From NCBI RefSeq assembly GCF_001593605.1, contig NZ_CP012836.1:1926501-1990500 (forward strand): DNA of 64,000 nt, written 5' to 3'. Numbering within the stretch: the stretch's first letter is position 1; each line of letters starts with the position of its first letter. Below, one piece after another: positions 8,445 to 17,685 of the stretch. Origin of the DNA: Algoriphagus sanaruensis. Lineage in GTDB: Bacteria > Bacteroidota > Bacteroidia > Cytophagales > Cyclobacteriaceae. A program made the position numbers and the translations under genes. The notes under the pieces were generated by a model. That model saw only the letters and a list, made by a program, of their open reading frames with translations, did no database searches and was not told the origin of the DNA.

Positions 8445-9652
8445 TGTGAAATATTTTTGAACCAAACCGGCTGATAAGCGCGTGATCGGTTCAAGGTGTA
8501 GTAATGTGGGGTTAAAATTGTCTTTGTGCGGGCAAAAGTAAAGCGAATTTTGGAGTTATCGTCTATCCCCGCATAAGTCCACACTTCGCGGTCCAGGTAA
8601 AAGTTCACTTGCTGCGGAGGCCCCATTACGATGAAAACCATTCCTCTGTCTGTTTTCCATCCTTCTTTAAAGTCCGTAAACAGGATGTTGGAGAATTCCA
8701 CCATCCGAAAATAATTGCGGATTAGCTCTTTCGCAACCTCAGGATTGCGAGTCAAATTAATCCAATATTCATCTAAGGCCTTCTTTTTGTCTTGGGCGAG
8801 AAGTAGCGTTTCATGTTCTTTTCGGGTCGAAATGTAGGTGACCATTTGGACCATTTCTTGCCAATCTTTGACTTTTGGAAAAGCCTCATGGACGACTCGA
8901 ATGGTATTTCCCGATTTGTCCAAGGTGTCTGTTTGGAAGAAATAGTAGCCTTCGTCCGCCAATTCCTTTGGAACATTAGCTAAAAAATCCCCCATCGAGA
9001 TCACGTTAAGTTCTTTTGGAACTTCAGCAGGTCGTGTTTCCATTGGTGGGAATGGTACGTCAAAATTGACTGGGTAGTAAAATCCATTTACTGTAGCAGA
9101 TCGTGCTGTTTTGATCAATATTGATTGTTGGGAATTCAGGTGATTTTGATCAAATGGGATGTCGTTTTCGAAGTATAACCCCAGATTGGGTGTTTCAAAA
9201 ATATAGGGGCTTTTAAGATCTACATGATAGACATATTCATCTCCCTGCCGTGTGTCCAAAACTGTCAAGATAGCAATAGCAGTTTCTTGGTTTTCAGGAA
9301 TTTCTACCTCTTTCTGGAAAAACCAATGTCGATCCGTTTCCTGCAAGAGGTCTGAGTTCACCAACAGCCGAGTTTTGTCTGGAGTGATTTCTTCCTCATA
9401 AGAGCCTAAAATTGCATAGCTAAAACTGAAGCTATCGAAAGATGGATTTTCTTCAATTTTTTCAACAACAAACTGCAGGCGATATTCCGTGGAGTTCAAT
9501 CGAAGAGGGACTATTTTTAGACCTATTCGAGAATAGAGCGAATACCGGAGAGACTGATCAATTGAACTGAGTGTCTTTTGTGCGAAAATTAGATTTCCGT
9601 GAAGGAAGAGCAGAGAAAAAACGATTGTAGTTAACAGGTTTTTTCGATTCAT
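8417..9652 (-). CDS. GWxTD domain-containing exported protein
   Basis: 411 residues with an N-terminal signal peptide (MNRKNLLTTIVFSLLFLHG, probably cleaved near NLIFAQ). The GWxTD motif (GWKTDRGMVFIVMGPP, about residue 335) defines a domain common in Bacteroidota and related phyla; its biochemical role is not known. The region before it is beta-rich and resembles the extracellular domain of other GWxTD proteins. It sits upstream of and overlaps rlmB. An exported or periplasmic location is inferred from the signal peptide. Confidence 0.85.
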   Translation of the reverse strand: MNRKNLLTTIVFSLLFLHGNLIFAQKTLSSIDQSLRYSLYSRIGLKIVPLRLNSTEYRLQFVVEKIEENPSFDSFSFSYAILGSYEEEITPDKTRLLVNSDLLQETDRHWFFQKEVEIPENQETAIAILTVLDTRQGDEYVYHVDLKSPYIFETPNLGLYFENDIPFDQNHLNSQQSILIKTARSATVNGFYYPVNFDVPFPPMETRPAEVPKELNVISMGDFLANVPKELADEGYYFFQTDTLDKSGNTIRVVHEAFPKVKDWQEMVQMVTYISTRKEHETLLLAQDKKKALDEYWINLTRNPEVAKELIRNYFRMVEFSNILFTDFKEGWKTDRGMVFIVMGPPQQVNFYLDREVWTYAGIDDNSKIRFTFARTKTILTPHYYTLNRSRAYQPVWFKNISQWRSGRMAF

Positions 9653-9684
9653 TGGATAGGGATTCAGGATTTAAAAATTAGCCT

Positions 9685-9692
9685 TACTTTTG
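9685..9692 (+). promoter_or_regulatory. Candidate -7 box (TAnnTTTG) for the methyltransferase gene
   Basis: TACTTTTG lies 20 bp before the ATG at 9713 in the 60-bp divergent gap. It matches the Bacteroidota -7 consensus, but no clear -33 element is seen. Confidence 0.4.
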
Positions 9693-9712
9693 CCAAAATA
9701 CTAAAATTTCGA

Positions 9713-10492
9713 ATGGCTACCTATACAACGGAAATCGCGTCAGATAAGTTAATAAGCGATAATCCTATCCATCAACGACTTTTAAAAGCCTATATCGCAG
9801 CAAAGCCTTGGATCTCAGGGGATCTACTGGAAGTAGGCTGTGGAGAGGGTAGAGGAGTGAGCGAATTGCTTCCTTTGGCGACGAGTTATTTGGGTTTGGA
9901 TAAAATCGGGGAGGTCATTCAGGAGTTGAAAACCAAATTTCCTGGGGTTGAATTTCAGCAAGCCGTCATCCCGCCTTTTTCCGGGTTTGAATCAGACAAG
10001 TATGATACAATTGTCAGTTTTCAAGTGATTGAGCATATTGAAAATGACCGCTTATTCTTAGAGGAAATCTATCGAATGCTGAAACCAGGAGGGAAAGCTA
10101 TCATCTCCACACCAAATATTAATCATACGCTTTCCCGAAATCCTTGGCATGTCCGAGAATATACTCCTAATCAATTAAAAAGTCTTTGCGATGGGATTTT
10201 TGATCAGGTTGAAGCAATGGGAATAGGAGGAAATGAAAAAGTCTGGGCTTATCATGAGGCAAATCGAAAATCCGTTCAGCGGATCATGCGATTTGATTTT
10301 TTGGATTTACAGCACAGATTACCTGCTGCTGTGTTAAGATGGCCTTATGAGATTCTTAATCGATTTAACAGAAACAAACTACACAAACAACAGGGTAATT
10401 CGGTGGTTCAAATTTCCCATGAAGACTACACCGTAGAATCGAATCCTGAGCAAGGTTTAGATTTATTCTATATCCTTCGAAAAAAGGATTAA
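9713..10492 (+). CDS. Class I SAM-dependent methyltransferase
   Basis: 259 residues. A Rossmann-fold methyltransferase of the UbiE/Methyltransf_11 type: motif I LLEVGCGEGRG (39-49), an acidic residue after the second strand (LGLDKIG), and the post-motif FQVIEHIEND and MLKPGGKAIIST segments. The substrate is unknown; proteins of this class often modify lipids, quinones or sugars. It is monocistronic, facing a strong terminator. Confidence 0.85.
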   Translation: MATYTTEIASDKLISDNPIHQRLLKAYIAAKPWISGDLLEVGCGEGRGVSELLPLATSYLGLDKIGEVIQELKTKFPGVEFQQAVIPPFSGFESDKYDTIVSFQVIEHIENDRLFLEEIYRMLKPGGKAIISTPNINHTLSRNPWHVREYTPNQLKSLCDGIFDQVEAMGIGGNEKVWAYHEANRKSVQRIMRFDFLDLQHRLPAAVLRWPYEILNRFNRNKLHKQQGNSVVQISHEDYTVESNPEQGLDLFYILRKKD

Positions 10493-10510
10493 GTGTAAAC
10501 CATTGAAAAT

Positions 10511-10546
10511 AAAAAGAGCGAGTCATTTGACTCGCTCTTTTTGTTT
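10511..10546. terminator. Bidirectional intrinsic terminator
   Basis: A near-perfect 15-bp stem (10511-10525 with 10528-10542, core GAGCGAGTCA) is flanked by A-runs and T-runs. It lies between the convergent methyltransferase and DUF2723 genes. Confidence 0.88.
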
Positions 10547-13529
10547 ATTTCCGTTCCAAAATTCCTGGTTGTGAACTTTCAGCTCCGATTAGACTTTCCA
10601 GTCTAAGCTTCAGCTCTTGGGCTTTTTCTTGATATCCTCTCTCTTCCAGTAGTGGAATGAAATACTTCACCATTTCGATGGAAATCATCATTTCCCGATC
10701 ATAAGCCCGATCTTCTCGAGTATAGAACTCGATCATGTCCAGTGATTTTTTAGAAATTTTATCTATGATATCCAAGGCTTTTTCATCCTCCCCGACTTCA
10801 AAGAAAAGCGGTACAGATTGGCCATTGCTAAGGTCATAAGGTACAGCTTCATTCGGCATTGCTTCCAGTCCGAAATTGAGTACTTCAGCCGCTCGCTCTA
10901 GATCGTTTTCATCTAAAAGGGCCATGGCGATCGTATTAATTGTACTTCGATGATTGGATGTGAATCTGCGGTATTCCTCATCCAGATAAGCATTTGGATC
11001 ATTCATTCCTCGGAAGGCAAAATTCTCCATCAGGTTTTTGTATGCGATATCTGTGTTAACCAATTCTCCTCGGACATAATCTGGTTTTCTAACTGGAAGT
11101 AGTCGGTAGGTCATTCCTTCCATGACCACATGGTCTTCCAGATCAATTCCAATGGTAGAAAGGGAGGTGTTATTAAAGTAGATAGGGCGTTCCCAATTGT
11201 TGCTGACGATAAGGTCAATCAACATCATATTTCCTTTGGTTAAATAATTACCCTTAATTCTCAGATTGATTTGTGGGGCAAATAGATCCTTAAATTGTGC
11301 AGGTACGATCTCGTCATTTTGTACAAAACTGCTATCAACCTCTAGGATCAAGTTGCGAGAGGGAACCATGTTGACCACGCTCTTTCCTCCCGTTTGCATT
11401 TTGAGTAAATCTGATCCTGCATTTAACAACTTCAGATATTCTTTCGCAGAAATTGCCGTCAGATTTTCTCGTTCCATGACATAAAGCACATCATTGGTGC
11501 CTTTTTGATAGCGTTCCTGAGAAAGGGAGAAAGGAAGAGCATCAGATTGATCTGCTTGTTTGGTCATTTGCTCTACATACCAGTCAGTATCAAAGTAGCT
11601 CAATACAATGACCCGTACATCTGTTCGGAATCCCTCAACCTCCTGTACATACCAAAGTGGGAAGGTGTCATTATCACCACCGGTGAACAAGATGGCATTT
11701 GGAGCACACGATGCCAGGAAGTTTCTGGCAGAATCCACTGAGAAGAATCTTCCTTTTCGATCATGATCGTTCCAGTTTTCACTACCCATCAAACCTGCAA
11801 TAGGAAGAGTAATCAAGGTGGCAATAATGGCCGAGGTTTTTAGATTTTTGGTCACTTTGAATAGCCCTTGAGCTAAAGCCAATGTTCCTAGGCCTGCCCA
11901 AATAGCGAATGCATAGAAACTACCCACGTAGATGTAATCTCGCTCGCGAGGTTCGACAGGGGGAGAGTTGAGATATAGCACCAATACCACACCCATCATC
12001 AAAAAGAGCATCAGATTGACGTAAAAATAGTTTGGGTCTCGCTTGGCTTGGAAGAAAATCCCGATTAAGCCAAGGATAAGAGGGAGCATGTAATAATTAT
12101 TATGTCCTTTATTTTCCTTGATATAATCCGGGTATTTGTCGCTGAGGCTATCAGCAAGACCCATCCAAGGGGCATCCATAAAGTCACTTTCTCTTCCTGA
12201 GAAATTCCACATGAAGTATCTCCAATACATCTGACCCAGTTGGTGGCTGAGCATGAAATAGATGTTGTCAGCAAAAGTAGGTTCTTGCCCTTCTCGGAGT
12301 CCTAATTTTTGACGATAGATCCGTTTGTGATTTTCTTGAGTAGAGTAAATCCGCGGTAGAATCGTTGTCTTAGCAGGATCGTAGGTGTTCTTTAACTCAT
12401 AGTCTACGATTTCATACTTATCCTTGCCTTTCATGTAGATCGGAGCGCCTTCCTCTTGATCTACCAACTGTGCGGTGAAATATTGGCCGTGCAAAAGCGG
12501 TCGGTAGCCATACTGCTCTCTTTTGAGATAAGAGACATAGCTAATGATATCCTTTGGCGCATTTTCATTGATGATCGGATCTTGATTGGATCGAATAATG
12601 ATTAAGGCATAAGAGCCATAACCGATCAGAATAAAGGTCAGAGATAATAAAATGGTATTGAGAAGCGATTTTTCTTTTTGGAGAGAATATCGAATTCCAA
12701 AAATCAATGCCCCAAGGAAGAGTAGGATAAATACGACGATGCCAGAACCGAATGGCAATCCAATTGAATTGACAAAGAAAATCTCCATCGCACCTGCAAT
12801 ACTTGGAAGTCCAGGGATGATCAGGTTGTTAATGATGATCAGGGCAACGCCACCCAAAAACATGGCGTAAATGGCTCCTTTGAGGTTAGGATTTGGATAC
12901 TTTTTGAAATAATAAATTAACGCCAAGGCTGGCAAGGTTACCAAATTGAGCAAGTGGACTCCAATTGATAATCCGACCAAATAGGCGATAAATATCATCC
13001 AGCGATTTTCCTCTTTCGGGTCTTGGATCAGTTCCCACTTTAGGAAAGCCCAAATCACAATTGCTGTAAAGAAGGAAGACATGGCATAAACTTCTGATTC
13101 CACAGCTGAAAACCAGAAGCTATCCGAAAATGCATAAATCAAGGAGCCGACGATTCCTGCCCCCATAAGTGCGATGATTTCACCACTGGACTCTTTTCCT
13201 TCTTCAATTTTGAAAATTCGCTTTCCAAATAGCGTGATGGACCAGAACAAAAACAAAATGGTAAATCCTGAAAACAATGCACTTCCAATGTTCATCCAAT
13301 AGGCCACCGAAAGTCCATCTCCCAAGGCTAAGAAGCTAAACATCCGATAGACTAATAGCATAAAGGGAGCCCCGGGAGGGTGAGGTACCTGGAGTTTATA
13401 GGAAACGGCAATAAATTCTCCTGGATCCCAGAAGCTTGCGGTTTGTTCGACGGTGAGTACGTAAATCAGGGTAGACAGTGCAAAAATTACCCAACCCGTG
13501 ATTGTATTGATTTGCTTGTATGAGCGCAT
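10545..13529 (-). CDS. DUF2723 (GT117-type) multi-pass membrane protein
   Basis: 994 residues. The N-terminal half (about 1-560) has about a dozen hydrophobic segments and carries the DUF2723 signature FWDPGEFIAVSYKLQVPHPP near residues 33-52, including the acidic residue expected in the catalytic loop of GT-C glycosyltransferases. The C-terminal 400 residues are soluble and end in helices that look like TPR-type repeats. The family is widespread in Bacteroidota and is listed as protein O-mannosyltransferase-like GT117, so a role in protein O-glycosylation of exported proteins is a reasonable inference. The length is normal for the family. Confidence 0.88.
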   Translation of the reverse strand: MRSYKQINTITGWVIFALSTLIYVLTVEQTASFWDPGEFIAVSYKLQVPHPPGAPFMLLVYRMFSFLALGDGLSVAYWMNIGSALFSGFTILFLFWSITLFGKRIFKIEEGKESSGEIIALMGAGIVGSLIYAFSDSFWFSAVESEVYAMSSFFTAIVIWAFLKWELIQDPKEENRWMIFIAYLVGLSIGVHLLNLVTLPALALIYYFKKYPNPNLKGAIYAMFLGGVALIIINNLIIPGLPSIAGAMEIFFVNSIGLPFGSGIVVFILLFLGALIFGIRYSLQKEKSLLNTILLSLTFILIGYGSYALIIIRSNQDPIINENAPKDIISYVSYLKREQYGYRPLLHGQYFTAQLVDQEEGAPIYMKGKDKYEIVDYELKNTYDPAKTTILPRIYSTQENHKRIYRQKLGLREGQEPTFADNIYFMLSHQLGQMYWRYFMWNFSGRESDFMDAPWMGLADSLSDKYPDYIKENKGHNNYYMLPLILGLIGIFFQAKRDPNYFYVNLMLFLMMGVVLVLYLNSPPVEPRERDYIYVGSFYAFAIWAGLGTLALAQGLFKVTKNLKTSAIIATLITLPIAGLMGSENWNDHDRKGRFFSVDSARNFLASCAPNAILFTGGDNDTFPLWYVQEVEGFRTDVRVIVLSYFDTDWYVEQMTKQADQSDALPFSLSQERYQKGTNDVLYVMERENLTAISAKEYLKLLNAGSDLLKMQTGGKSVVNMVPSRNLILEVDSSFVQNDEIVPAQFKDLFAPQINLRIKGNYLTKGNMMLIDLIVSNNWERPIYFNNTSLSTIGIDLEDHVVMEGMTYRLLPVRKPDYVRGELVNTDIAYKNLMENFAFRGMNDPNAYLDEEYRRFTSNHRSTINTIAMALLDENDLERAAEVLNFGLEAMPNEAVPYDLSNGQSVPLFFEVGEDEKALDIIDKISKKSLDMIEFYTREDRAYDREMMISIEMVKYFIPLLEERGYQEKAQELKLRLESLIGAESSQPGILERK

Positions 13530-13631
13530 TCAAGTTGAAATTAGAAGCCCGAAAATAGAAAATTTTAGCCAATTCAGGCTTTTTTTGCACTTTTTAAGAG
13601 TTTGAGCCGTACTTGTGAGATTGAGCCTACA

Positions 13632-13677
13632 TGTGACAAAAATTACTGTAATCGAGGTGTGCGCCCCTTTACATTTG
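13632..13677 (+). promoter_or_regulatory. Crp/Fnr-type half-conserved site plus -7 box upstream of thioredoxin
   Basis: TGTGA-CAAAAA-TTACT (13632-13647) is followed 38 bp after its start by TACATTTG (13670-13677), a perfect TAnnTTTG -7 box. The same layout occurs at three other places in this island. The right half-site is degenerate here. Confidence 0.6.
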
Positions 13678-13704
13678 TATCAGTAATCGCTAATCGTTTT
13701 GACC

Positions 13705-14025
13705 ATGAGCACACAACCTAAAACATTCCAAGAGCTAATAGATGGGGAAACTCCCGTTTTGGTAGATTTCACTGCCGTATGGTGCGGTCCGTGTAAAATG
13801 ATGCACCCAATTCTAGAAGATACTGCCAAGCAAATGGGTGATAAAGTAAAAATTGTAAAAGTTGACGTGGATAAGAATCCACTTGCAGCCAGCAAGTTTC
13901 AAATCAGAGGGGTTCCTACGTTAATTTTATTTCACAAGGGTAAGGTGGTATGGAGACAATCTGGGGTAATTCCAACCCATGTTTTGGTCCAGACTCTTGA
14001 ATCTCAATTGATGGCTCATGCCTAA
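13705..14025 (+). CDS. trxA: Thioredoxin
   Basis: 106 residues from ATG 13705 (a TTG two codons earlier is also in frame). A thiol-disulfide reductant with the WCGPCK active site at about residues 28-33 and the cis-proline loop GVPTLILF. It has no signal peptide, so it should be cytosolic. It is the first gene of a sulfur-related island and has a putative Crp/Fnr-type promoter, so it may serve persulfide or thiosulfate turnover rather than general redox; that is an inference from context. Confidence 0.93.
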   Translation: MSTQPKTFQELIDGETPVLVDFTAVWCGPCKMMHPILEDTAKQMGDKVKIVKVDVDKNPLAASKFQIRGVPTLILFHKGKVVWRQSGVIPTHVLVQTLESQLMAHA

Positions 14026-14033
14026 ATTCAGAA

Positions 14034-14078
14034 TGTGACAAAAGTCATTTGAGGCTTTTGCTGACTGAAATATTTTTG
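14034..14078 (+). promoter_or_regulatory. Crp/Fnr-type site plus -7 box upstream of the MBL-rhodanese gene
   Basis: TGTGA-CAAAAG-TCATT (14034-14049) starts 37 bp before TATTTTTG (14071-14078), a perfect TAnnTTTG box. The ATG follows at 14123. The right half-site differs from TCACA in two bases. Confidence 0.65.
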
Positions 14079-14122
14079 ACTATTCGAACGCATAAAACAA
14101 AAAATAATAAATACCAGAATCT

Positions 14123-15544
14123 ATGAAAATCGAACAAATCTACACCGGATGTCTTGCTCAGGGAGCTTACTACATCGAATCTGAAGGAGAAGCTGCCGTG
14201 ATTGATCCATTAAGAGAAGTTCAACCTTACATTGAAAAGGCAGAGCGAAATGGAGCTAAGATCAAGTATGTTTTTGAGACACACTTCCATGCAGATTTTG
14301 TTTCTGGTCACAAAGATCTCGCTGCAAAAACCGGAGCAAAAATCGTTTACGGACCTACTGGCATGAAAATGGGATTTGACGCGGTTATCGCAGAGGATGG
14401 TCAGGAATTCCAATTGGGAAAGGTCAAATTCAAAGTGATTCACACGCCAGGTCATACCATGGAGTCGGTTTGTTACTTGTTGACTAATGAGGAAGGCAAA
14501 GAAGAAGCCATTTTCACGGGTGATACCTTGTTTATCGGCGATGTAGGTCGACCTGACTTGGCTCAAAAAGTCGTGAAAGATTTGACGCAAGAAAAACTAG
14601 CAGCTCACCTGTATGATTCTTTAAAAAATAAATTGATGCCTCTTTCTGATGACTTGATCGTGTATCCAGCTCATGGTGCAGGTTCAGCTTGTGGAAAGAA
14701 TATGAGTAAGGAAACTTCAGATACCCTAGGCAACCAAAAGAAGACTAATTATGCGCTTCAGCCAATGAGCCAGGAAGCATTCATTAAAGAAGTCTTAACC
14801 GGTTTGACTCCACCTCCAGCTTATTTTCCTCAAAACGTATTGATGAATATCCAAGGATATGATAGCATCGATGAGGTATTGGAGAGAGGTGTAAAACCAT
14901 TGAGTCCTGCTGAATTTGAAGCTGCTGCCAATGAAACGGGAGCTATGATTTTGGATACCAGAGAGGCCCAAGTTTTTGCTAAAGGTTTTATTCCAAATTC
15001 AATCAACATCGGAATTGATGGAAGCTTTGCTGTTTGGGTAGGAGCGATGATTCCTGATTTGAAGCAAGAAATTCTAGTAGTAGCCGAGGAAGGTCGCGAG
15101 GAGGAAGTAATCACGAGATTGGCTCGAGTTGGCTACGATTATTCCATCGGATATTTAGCTGGTGGGTTTAAATCTTGGAAAGAATCAGGACATGAGGTCG
15201 ATTCCATTACCTCTATCACGGTGGATGAATTGGCTAAAATCAAGGAGGGCGATCCTGATATCCATATTTTGGATGTGAGAAAGAATTCTGAATATCTTTC
15301 TGAGCATGTGGTAGATGCTGAAAATGCTCCTTTGGATTACATCAATGACAGTATGCTTAAGGTAGATAAAAACAAGACCTACTATGTACACTGTGCAGGT
15401 GGATATCGTTCGATGGTCTTCAATTCAATCTTGAGAGCTAGAGGATATGATAACCTCATTGACGTGGCTGGTGGATTCAAGGCGATCAAAGAATCTGAGA
15501 AATTTAAGGTAACCGATTACGTGTGTCCTACCACCTTGCTCTAA
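14123..15544 (+). CDS. MBL-fold hydrolase fused to two rhodanese domains
   Basis: 473 residues. Residues 1-250 are an ETHE1-like metallo-beta-lactamase domain with metal ligands in ETHFHADFVSGH (His54, His56, Asp58), HTPGHT (His111), FTGDTLF (Asp134) and VYPAHGAG. ETHE1 relatives are persulfide dioxygenases. Two rhodanese domains follow (about 262-358 and 366-470). The first has no cysteine in its active-site loop (VVAEEGRE) and is probably structural. The second has Cys424 (VHCAGGYRS) and should carry persulfide sulfur. Together this suggests handling of protein- or glutathione-bound sulfane sulfur. It has its own promoter and terminator. Confidence 0.9.
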   Translation: MKIEQIYTGCLAQGAYYIESEGEAAVIDPLREVQPYIEKAERNGAKIKYVFETHFHADFVSGHKDLAAKTGAKIVYGPTGMKMGFDAVIAEDGQEFQLGKVKFKVIHTPGHTMESVCYLLTNEEGKEEAIFTGDTLFIGDVGRPDLAQKVVKDLTQEKLAAHLYDSLKNKLMPLSDDLIVYPAHGAGSACGKNMSKETSDTLGNQKKTNYALQPMSQEAFIKEVLTGLTPPPAYFPQNVLMNIQGYDSIDEVLERGVKPLSPAEFEAAANETGAMILDTREAQVFAKGFIPNSINIGIDGSFAVWVGAMIPDLKQEILVVAEEGREEEVITRLARVGYDYSIGYLAGGFKSWKESGHEVDSITSITVDELAKIKEGDPDIHILDVRKNSEYLSEHVVDAENAPLDYINDSMLKVDKNKTYYVHCAGGYRSMVFNSILRARGYDNLIDVAGGFKAIKESEKFKVTDYVCPTTLL

Positions 15545-15576
15545 GCAATCAAATAAATAAAAGTTGATCAGTACGG

Positions 15577-15605
15577 AATGGCAGTCTTTAGAGACTGCCA
15601 TTTTT
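15577..15605 (+). terminator. Intrinsic terminator after the MBL-rhodanese gene
   Basis: A 10-bp stem (15578-15587 with 15592-15601, ATGGCAGTCT), a 4-nt loop and a T5 tail. It separates this gene from the porin transcript. Confidence 0.85.
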
Positions 15606-15622
15606 AATTTGAAGCCAACCGA

Positions 15623-15638
15623 TGTGACCAAAGTCACA
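15623..15638 (+). promoter_or_regulatory. Perfect Crp/Fnr-type site next to the porin start
   Basis: TGTGA-CCAAAG-TCACA is a full match to TGTGA-N6-TCACA. A -7-like GACCTTTG follows at 15661-15668, the same 38-bp offset as the other sites, but this lies inside the annotated porin start. Either translation starts later or the site works differently here. Confidence 0.65.
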
Positions 15639-15655
15639 AGATTAACTAGAATCAT

Positions 15656-17065
15656 ATGAAGACCTTTGTTTTGAAATTGGTAGGGATTGGAATCTTCATG
15701 CTTGCCGGATTGGTTTCTAATCCACTCTTGGCTCAACATCCACATGAATCCATGTCTACCGACCCACACAAAAAGTTGTTTGGGGAAATACTTGAAAAGG
15801 GACAATTCGAATTTCATCTCAGGTCGTTTTACATGCACACTGAGAATACCAAAGGCCTACTGGATTACTCAACTTGGGGTACGGGGGCAGGTCTGGGTTA
15901 TTTCAGTCCTCGATGGAAGGGTTTTGGAGTAGGGTTTAGTGGATTCTTTGTTTTCAGGCATTTTGAAAACAATATCCAGAAATTAGATCCTCAAACGGGA
16001 CTTTCCAATCGTTACGAGCTTACGCTCTTTGATGTGCATCATCCCGATAATCATCACGATATGGATCGCTTGGAGGAGTTTTACATCTCGTATGAAAAGG
16101 AAAAATTCTCGACCTGGTTTGGGCGTCATCATTTCGAAAGTCCATTACTTAACGCTTCTGATAATCGGATGCGTCCCAATTTATTCAGTGGTATTTCTAC
16201 TGAATTTAATCCGGGAAAGGTGAAACTTACTGGCGCTTGGTTTACCCATGCCATTTCTAGAGGATCCTTGGAATGGTTGCCGATTGAAGAAACATTAGGA
16301 TTCTACAATACTGGCAGAAATCCACTTGGAGTTGAGGATGACTACCATCATCACGTCAGTTCCAAAGGAATAGGGATACTGGGAGTAACTTATGACCAAG
16401 ATCAATTCGATCTTAAAGCATGGAATTATCTGGCAGAAGGGATTTTTGCAGCAAGTTTTGCAGAAGTCAATTCCCTCCAAAAGGTAAATTCTAACTTGGA
16501 TTTGATGATCGGCATTCAGGCATTTTACCAGCAAGCGGTAGGAGACGGTGGGAATCCAGATCCAGCAAAATCGTATCTATTGCCCGGAGAAAAAACCCAC
16601 GGAATGGGATTTCAAACTGGGATTAAGAAAGAGCATAGTCAACTGGCCTTTTCTTTTCTGTACATCTCGGATCAAGGAAGGTTTTTGTTTCCAAGAGAAT
16701 GGGGGAGAGAGCAGTTTTATGTAAGCTTACCTAGAGAACGATTTGAAGGAATGGGGGGAGTTCACGCTTTGGGAGTGAAGTATGACAAAACATTCATCAA
16801 GGATAAATTGAAAGTGTCACTTGGGGCAAGTCATGTGCAAACTCCAGATATTCATAACCTAAGGTTGAATAAATACGGTTTACCCAATTACCTCCATTTT
16901 ACCGGACTTGTGGACTATCGATTTGATGGATTTTTCAAAGGACTGGATCTTCAGTTTTTGATTGCTCATAAAAATGAAGATCGGCAAACTGCAATTCCAC
17001 TTGAATATGTGATTAACAGAGTCAATATGACTAATTTGAATATTATTTTAGATTACAGATTTTAA
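15656..17065 (+). CDS. OprD-like outer-membrane porin A
   Basis: 469 residues with a signal peptide (MKTFVLKLVGIGIF..., cleavage probably after PLLAQ). The mature part has alternating beta-strand patterning and ends in an aromatic residue (NIILDYRF), typical of outer-membrane barrels of the OprD/porin type. It is a clear paralogue of the porin at 21625: both share an SNRYE..LFD block, RGS.EWL.I.ET.G....GRN, and PREWG......PRER.EG. A role in uptake of a sulfur anion is inferred from the following YeeE/YedE genes, which start 26 bp downstream. ATG 15656 is used because it keeps the signal peptide. Confidence 0.8.
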   Translation: MKTFVLKLVGIGIFMLAGLVSNPLLAQHPHESMSTDPHKKLFGEILEKGQFEFHLRSFYMHTENTKGLLDYSTWGTGAGLGYFSPRWKGFGVGFSGFFVFRHFENNIQKLDPQTGLSNRYELTLFDVHHPDNHHDMDRLEEFYISYEKEKFSTWFGRHHFESPLLNASDNRMRPNLFSGISTEFNPGKVKLTGAWFTHAISRGSLEWLPIEETLGFYNTGRNPLGVEDDYHHHVSSKGIGILGVTYDQDQFDLKAWNYLAEGIFAASFAEVNSLQKVNSNLDLMIGIQAFYQQAVGDGGNPDPAKSYLLPGEKTHGMGFQTGIKKEHSQLAFSFLYISDQGRFLFPREWGREQFYVSLPRERFEGMGGVHALGVKYDKTFIKDKLKVSLGASHVQTPDIHNLRLNKYGLPNYLHFTGLVDYRFDGFFKGLDLQFLIAHKNEDRQTAIPLEYVINRVNMTNLNIILDYRF

Positions 17066-17091
17066 ACAAAAGCAAAACCTAAACAACGTAT

Positions 17092-17673
17092 ATGGAACAA
17101 TTTATTGAATGGATTAAGCAGCCTTGGCCCTGGTATGTGGCAGGTCCGATGATTGGGCTAACAGTACCTGCATTGCTGATTTTGGGGAATAAGACCTTTG
17201 GTATTTCCTCGTCATTACGACATATCTGCGCAGCCTGTGTTCCGGCTGGAATCCCCTTTTTCTCTTACAATTGGAAAAAGGAAACCTGGAATTTACTCTT
17301 TGTTTTGGGGGTGGCAATTGGCGGATTTATCGCTACCAATTTTATGGCAAATCCAAACACCATCGTGATTTCTGAGGCAACTCAGGCCGATTTGGCAGCT
17401 TTGGGAATTACCAATTTCTCTGATTTGATGCCGGCTGATTTATACACTTGGGAAACGGTATTTTCTGCAAAAGGTCTTCTATTCTTTGTTTTTGGAGGGT
17501 TTTTGGTTGGGTTTGGTACTCGTTATGCAGGTGGATGTACCTCAGGACATGCGATCATGGGGATCAGTTCCTTGCAATGGCCATCCGTAATCGCAACCAC
17601 TTTCTTCATGATTGGTGGCTTTTTGATGACTCATGTGCTTCTTGAGCCTTTAATGAAACTAGTAGGATTTTAA
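17092..17673 (+). CDS. YeeE/YedE family membrane protein, first half
   Basis: 193 residues with about five membrane segments. It carries the conserved cysteine motif [14 protein letters not shown] (about residues 145-158) found in YeeE/YedE (TsuA-type) thiosulfate transporters, where cysteines pass the sulfur anion through the channel. Full-length TsuA has two such halves; here the second half is the next gene, 12 bp downstream. It probably assembles with it as a heteromeric inner-membrane sulfur transporter. Confidence 0.87.
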   Translation: MEQFIEWIKQPWPWYVAGPMIGLTVPALLILGNKTFGISSSLRHICAACVPAGIPFFSYNWKKETWNLLFVLGVAIGGFIATNFMANPNTIVISEATQADLAALGITNFSDLMPADLYTWETVFSAKGLLFFVFGGFLVGFGTRYAGGCTSGHAIMGISSLQWPSVIATTFFMIGGFLMTHVLLEPLMKLVGF

Positions 17674-17685
17674 TCACTTGAAATT

